DNA of 64,000 nt, from contig NZ_JAAVGY010000056.1 of NCBI RefSeq assembly GCF_014799995.1, forward strand, positions 20,943 through 84,942, in the 5' to 3' direction. Under the pieces are notes generated by a model, which was not told where the DNA came from, did not search any database, and was given only the letters and a program-made list of their open reading frames with translations. The DNA comes from Helicobacter sp. (GTDB lineage Bacteria > Campylobacterota > Campylobacteria > Campylobacterales > Helicobacteraceae). The position numbers and the translations under genes are program-made. Positions 63,030-64,000 of this stretch are shown here, piece by piece (the stretch's first letter is position 1; every line of letters begins with the position of its first letter).

Positions 63030-63384
63030 TCAGTTTTGACTATTCTCTTTGTTTTTGGGTTCATATTCTTCATAGAGCATTTCTCCTGCACCATTATCAT
63101 AGACTTTGTAATACAATGATTTGTTATTCAATGCTGTTGTGAGAGTTAAAACGATAAATGGCAACATTCCATTATTTTTCAACTTTGGTTGGCTTTGATA
63201 GATTCTTTTCTTCCGCAGATAAAGAGAGACCAAACTCGTCAAAACTTCTTCTACTGAATCATTTAAAACTGTTGTTGCCCATTCTTCACTATCGCATCTG
63301 TAATTGGGTTCTTCATTTATTTTCCTGCAGCCACCCAACACTAATATTGCAAAAAATACATAATATCAAACCAAATCTTTTCAT
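63030..63384 (-). pseudogene. Lipoprotein gene with a frameshift in its signal peptide
   Basis: The minus-strand frame ending at 63030 encodes GGCRKINEEPNYRCDSEEW, then VLNDSVEEVLTSLVSLYLRK, to the stop: a mature lipoprotein of about 100 residues without a proper start. The ATG at 63384, with AAGG upstream, begins MKRFGLILCI in another frame. Removing one T from the T6 run (63346-63351) joins the two as MKRFGLILCIFAILVLGGC, a textbook lipoprotein signal with lipobox. It is therefore a frameshifted gene, a slip-switchable gene or a sequence error. The family is unknown. It lies just behind the membrane protein at 63397. Confidence 0.65.
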
Positions 63385-63396
63385 TTTGCCGCCTTG

Positions 63397-63867
63397 TCAT
63401 CTCTTATTGCGATTTACAATGTATCGTGCGTAGAATATTGAAGGAACAAACAATAAAGTATTTAGAATGAGCAATATTGTTCCTTGTAAAAAACATATCA
63501 AAAATGCGTGTGTAGGTGTTTGGGTGTCTTTAGGGACGATAAATTGAATTACTATTGCATTCAAGAGCGGTATAAAAGCAATGATGCGAAGTGTGTCATT
63601 GTATGCACCCCTAAATTTATATGCAATAACACCAAAACAATAGAGATATAAACCAAAAAATACACAAAATATTGTTGTAGTGGATAGCAAATCTGGAAGC
63701 AGGAAAGATAGTAAAATACTTGGCAATAAACTTCCTAAAACCCAATACAATAAATGCCTCAAATAAATATTTTCATAGAACCAAACATCGTTAATCTCAG
63801 TAGCAGACTTTGCCACACCTACTAACTGCTCCACCAATTGCTTTGCTAGGGTTTTAAATCCATTCAT
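63397..63867 (-). CDS. Small membrane protein, unknown
   Basis: 156 residues; AAGGAG ribosome site. A soluble N-terminal helix (MNGFKTLAKQLVEQLVGVAK) is followed by four membrane segments (HLLYWVLGSLLPSILLSFLL; TTIFCVFFGLYLYCFGVIAY; IIAFIPLLNAIVIQFIV; FLICFLQGTILLILNTLLFV). No family is recognised. Its start overlaps the stop of the frame entering from the right edge as ATGA. With the following lipoprotein it forms a small unit; an immunity or accessory role for an upstream gene is a guess. Confidence 0.6.
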   Translation of the reverse strand: MNGFKTLAKQLVEQLVGVAKSATEINDVWFYENIYLRHLLYWVLGSLLPSILLSFLLPDLLSTTTIFCVFFGLYLYCFGVIAYKFRGAYNDTLRIIAFIPLLNAIVIQFIVPKDTQTPTHAFLICFLQGTILLILNTLLFVPSIFYARYIVNRNKR

Positions 63868-64000
63868 TTTTGCTCCTTAAAATTAAAAAATAGCAAAAAT
63901 TCCACCCCCACCCCCCCCTTTTTTTTTTTATTTTTTATGCGTTCATGCCCTAATCCATAAAATGCTTCATTCTCATTTGCTTCAAAGCTGACACGGATTT
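63864..64000 (-). CDS. 3' end of a gene beyond the right edge, running through an A11-G8 tract
   Basis: The minus strand from the edge reads IRVSFEANENEAFYGLGHER then IKN, and continues through A11 and G8 as KKKKGGVGVEFLLFFNFKEQK to a TGA at 63864-63866 that overlaps the next ATG. The part before the tract looks like ordinary protein; the part after it is encoded by the tract and non-coding-like sequence. The reading frame and end point depend on tract length. Too little is visible to name the protein. Confidence 0.35.
   Translation of the reverse strand, partial: IRVSFEANENEAFYGLGHERIKNKKKKGGVGVEFLLFFNFKEQK
63911..63929. repeat. C8-T11 homopolymer tract
   Basis: Eight C followed by eleven T on the plus strand, with another C5 just before (63905-63909). 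Tracts of this length slip readily in Helicobacter, which uses them for phase variation. It lies at the 3' end of the gene entering from the right edge and 44 bases or more before the membrane-protein start. Confidence 0.8.

Noticed and set aside
1..64000. CRISPR arrays, rRNA operons, insertion sequences, prophage
   Set aside because: No regularly spaced repeats, rRNA sequence, transposase or phage structural genes were seen; VgrG is assigned to type VI secretion.

Overview
The window is a low-GC, densely packed chromosomal segment of an epsilonproteobacterium (Campylobacterota), most likely an enterohepatic Helicobacter. The reasons are gene order and content. Several blocks follow orders known from Helicobacter pylori: truB-csrA-ispE-smpB-exbB-exbD; rluD-FN3 lipoprotein-trmB-ftsE-ftsX-envC-like; flaG-fliD-fliS-fliT-like; fliK-flgD-flgE. 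The hisC-fliF-fliG-fliH-dxs block matches Campylobacter and Helicobacter. A type VI secretion VgrG, a CheR/CheB pair and a CiaB homologue point away from H. pylori and toward the intestinal species. The species call is inference.

Layout. 1-2481 (minus): a VgrG spike gene running off the left edge, interrupted by an in-frame stop and by two frame changes at short CT repeats. 2.7-8.9 kb: accessory genes: two unrelated proteins sharing one Tat leader, an EF-hand protein with an overlapping 29-residue membrane peptide, a cyclophilin, a degenerate trypsin-like protein, a LysE exporter, and an mdaB quinone reductase divergent from an HxlR regulator. 9.0-12.3 kb: pyrG-recJ. 22.7-12.3 kb (minus): a tight eight-gene run hisC-fliF-fliG-fliH-dxs-mlaA-mlaC-RND exporter. 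27.5-22.8 kb (minus): lipoprotein, hypD, a superfamily-1 helicase, and a cold-shock/receiver-like protein. 27.5-30.8 kb (plus): truB, csrA, ispE, smpB, exbB, exbD.

30.8-34.5 kb (plus) is the most unusual part. A 60-residue membrane protein is followed by an 897-residue MotA/ExbB-type channel with a huge predicted cytoplasmic coiled coil, and then a MotB/OmpA-type partner. This is the architecture of ZorA and ZorB, the ion-driven motor of the Zorya anti-phage systems, but none of the known Zorya effector genes lies beside it. It directly follows exbBD, so two stator modules sit in tandem.

38.6-34.5 kb (minus): flaG, fliD, fliS, fliT-like, then a DUF2156 gene. 45.5-38.8 kb (minus): rluD, FN3 lipoprotein, trmB, ftsE, ftsX and a catalytically degenerate LytM (EnvC-like) protein. 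45.5-52 kb (plus): rodA, whose stop codon lies inside a CAT-anticodon tRNA gene, then a CxxC metal-binding protein, TerB-DnaJ, CiaB-like, cheR, cheB and yigZ. 57.5-52 kb (minus): typA, nrdA, phoH-like. 57.6-63 kb (plus): a sigma-54 promoter followed by fliK-flgD-flgE, where the hook protein carries three chitin-binding-like repeats. The right edge (minus) holds a lipoprotein with a frameshift in its signal peptide, a small membrane protein, and the 3' end of another gene running through a long A11-G8 tract. No rRNA, CRISPR array or insertion sequence was seen.
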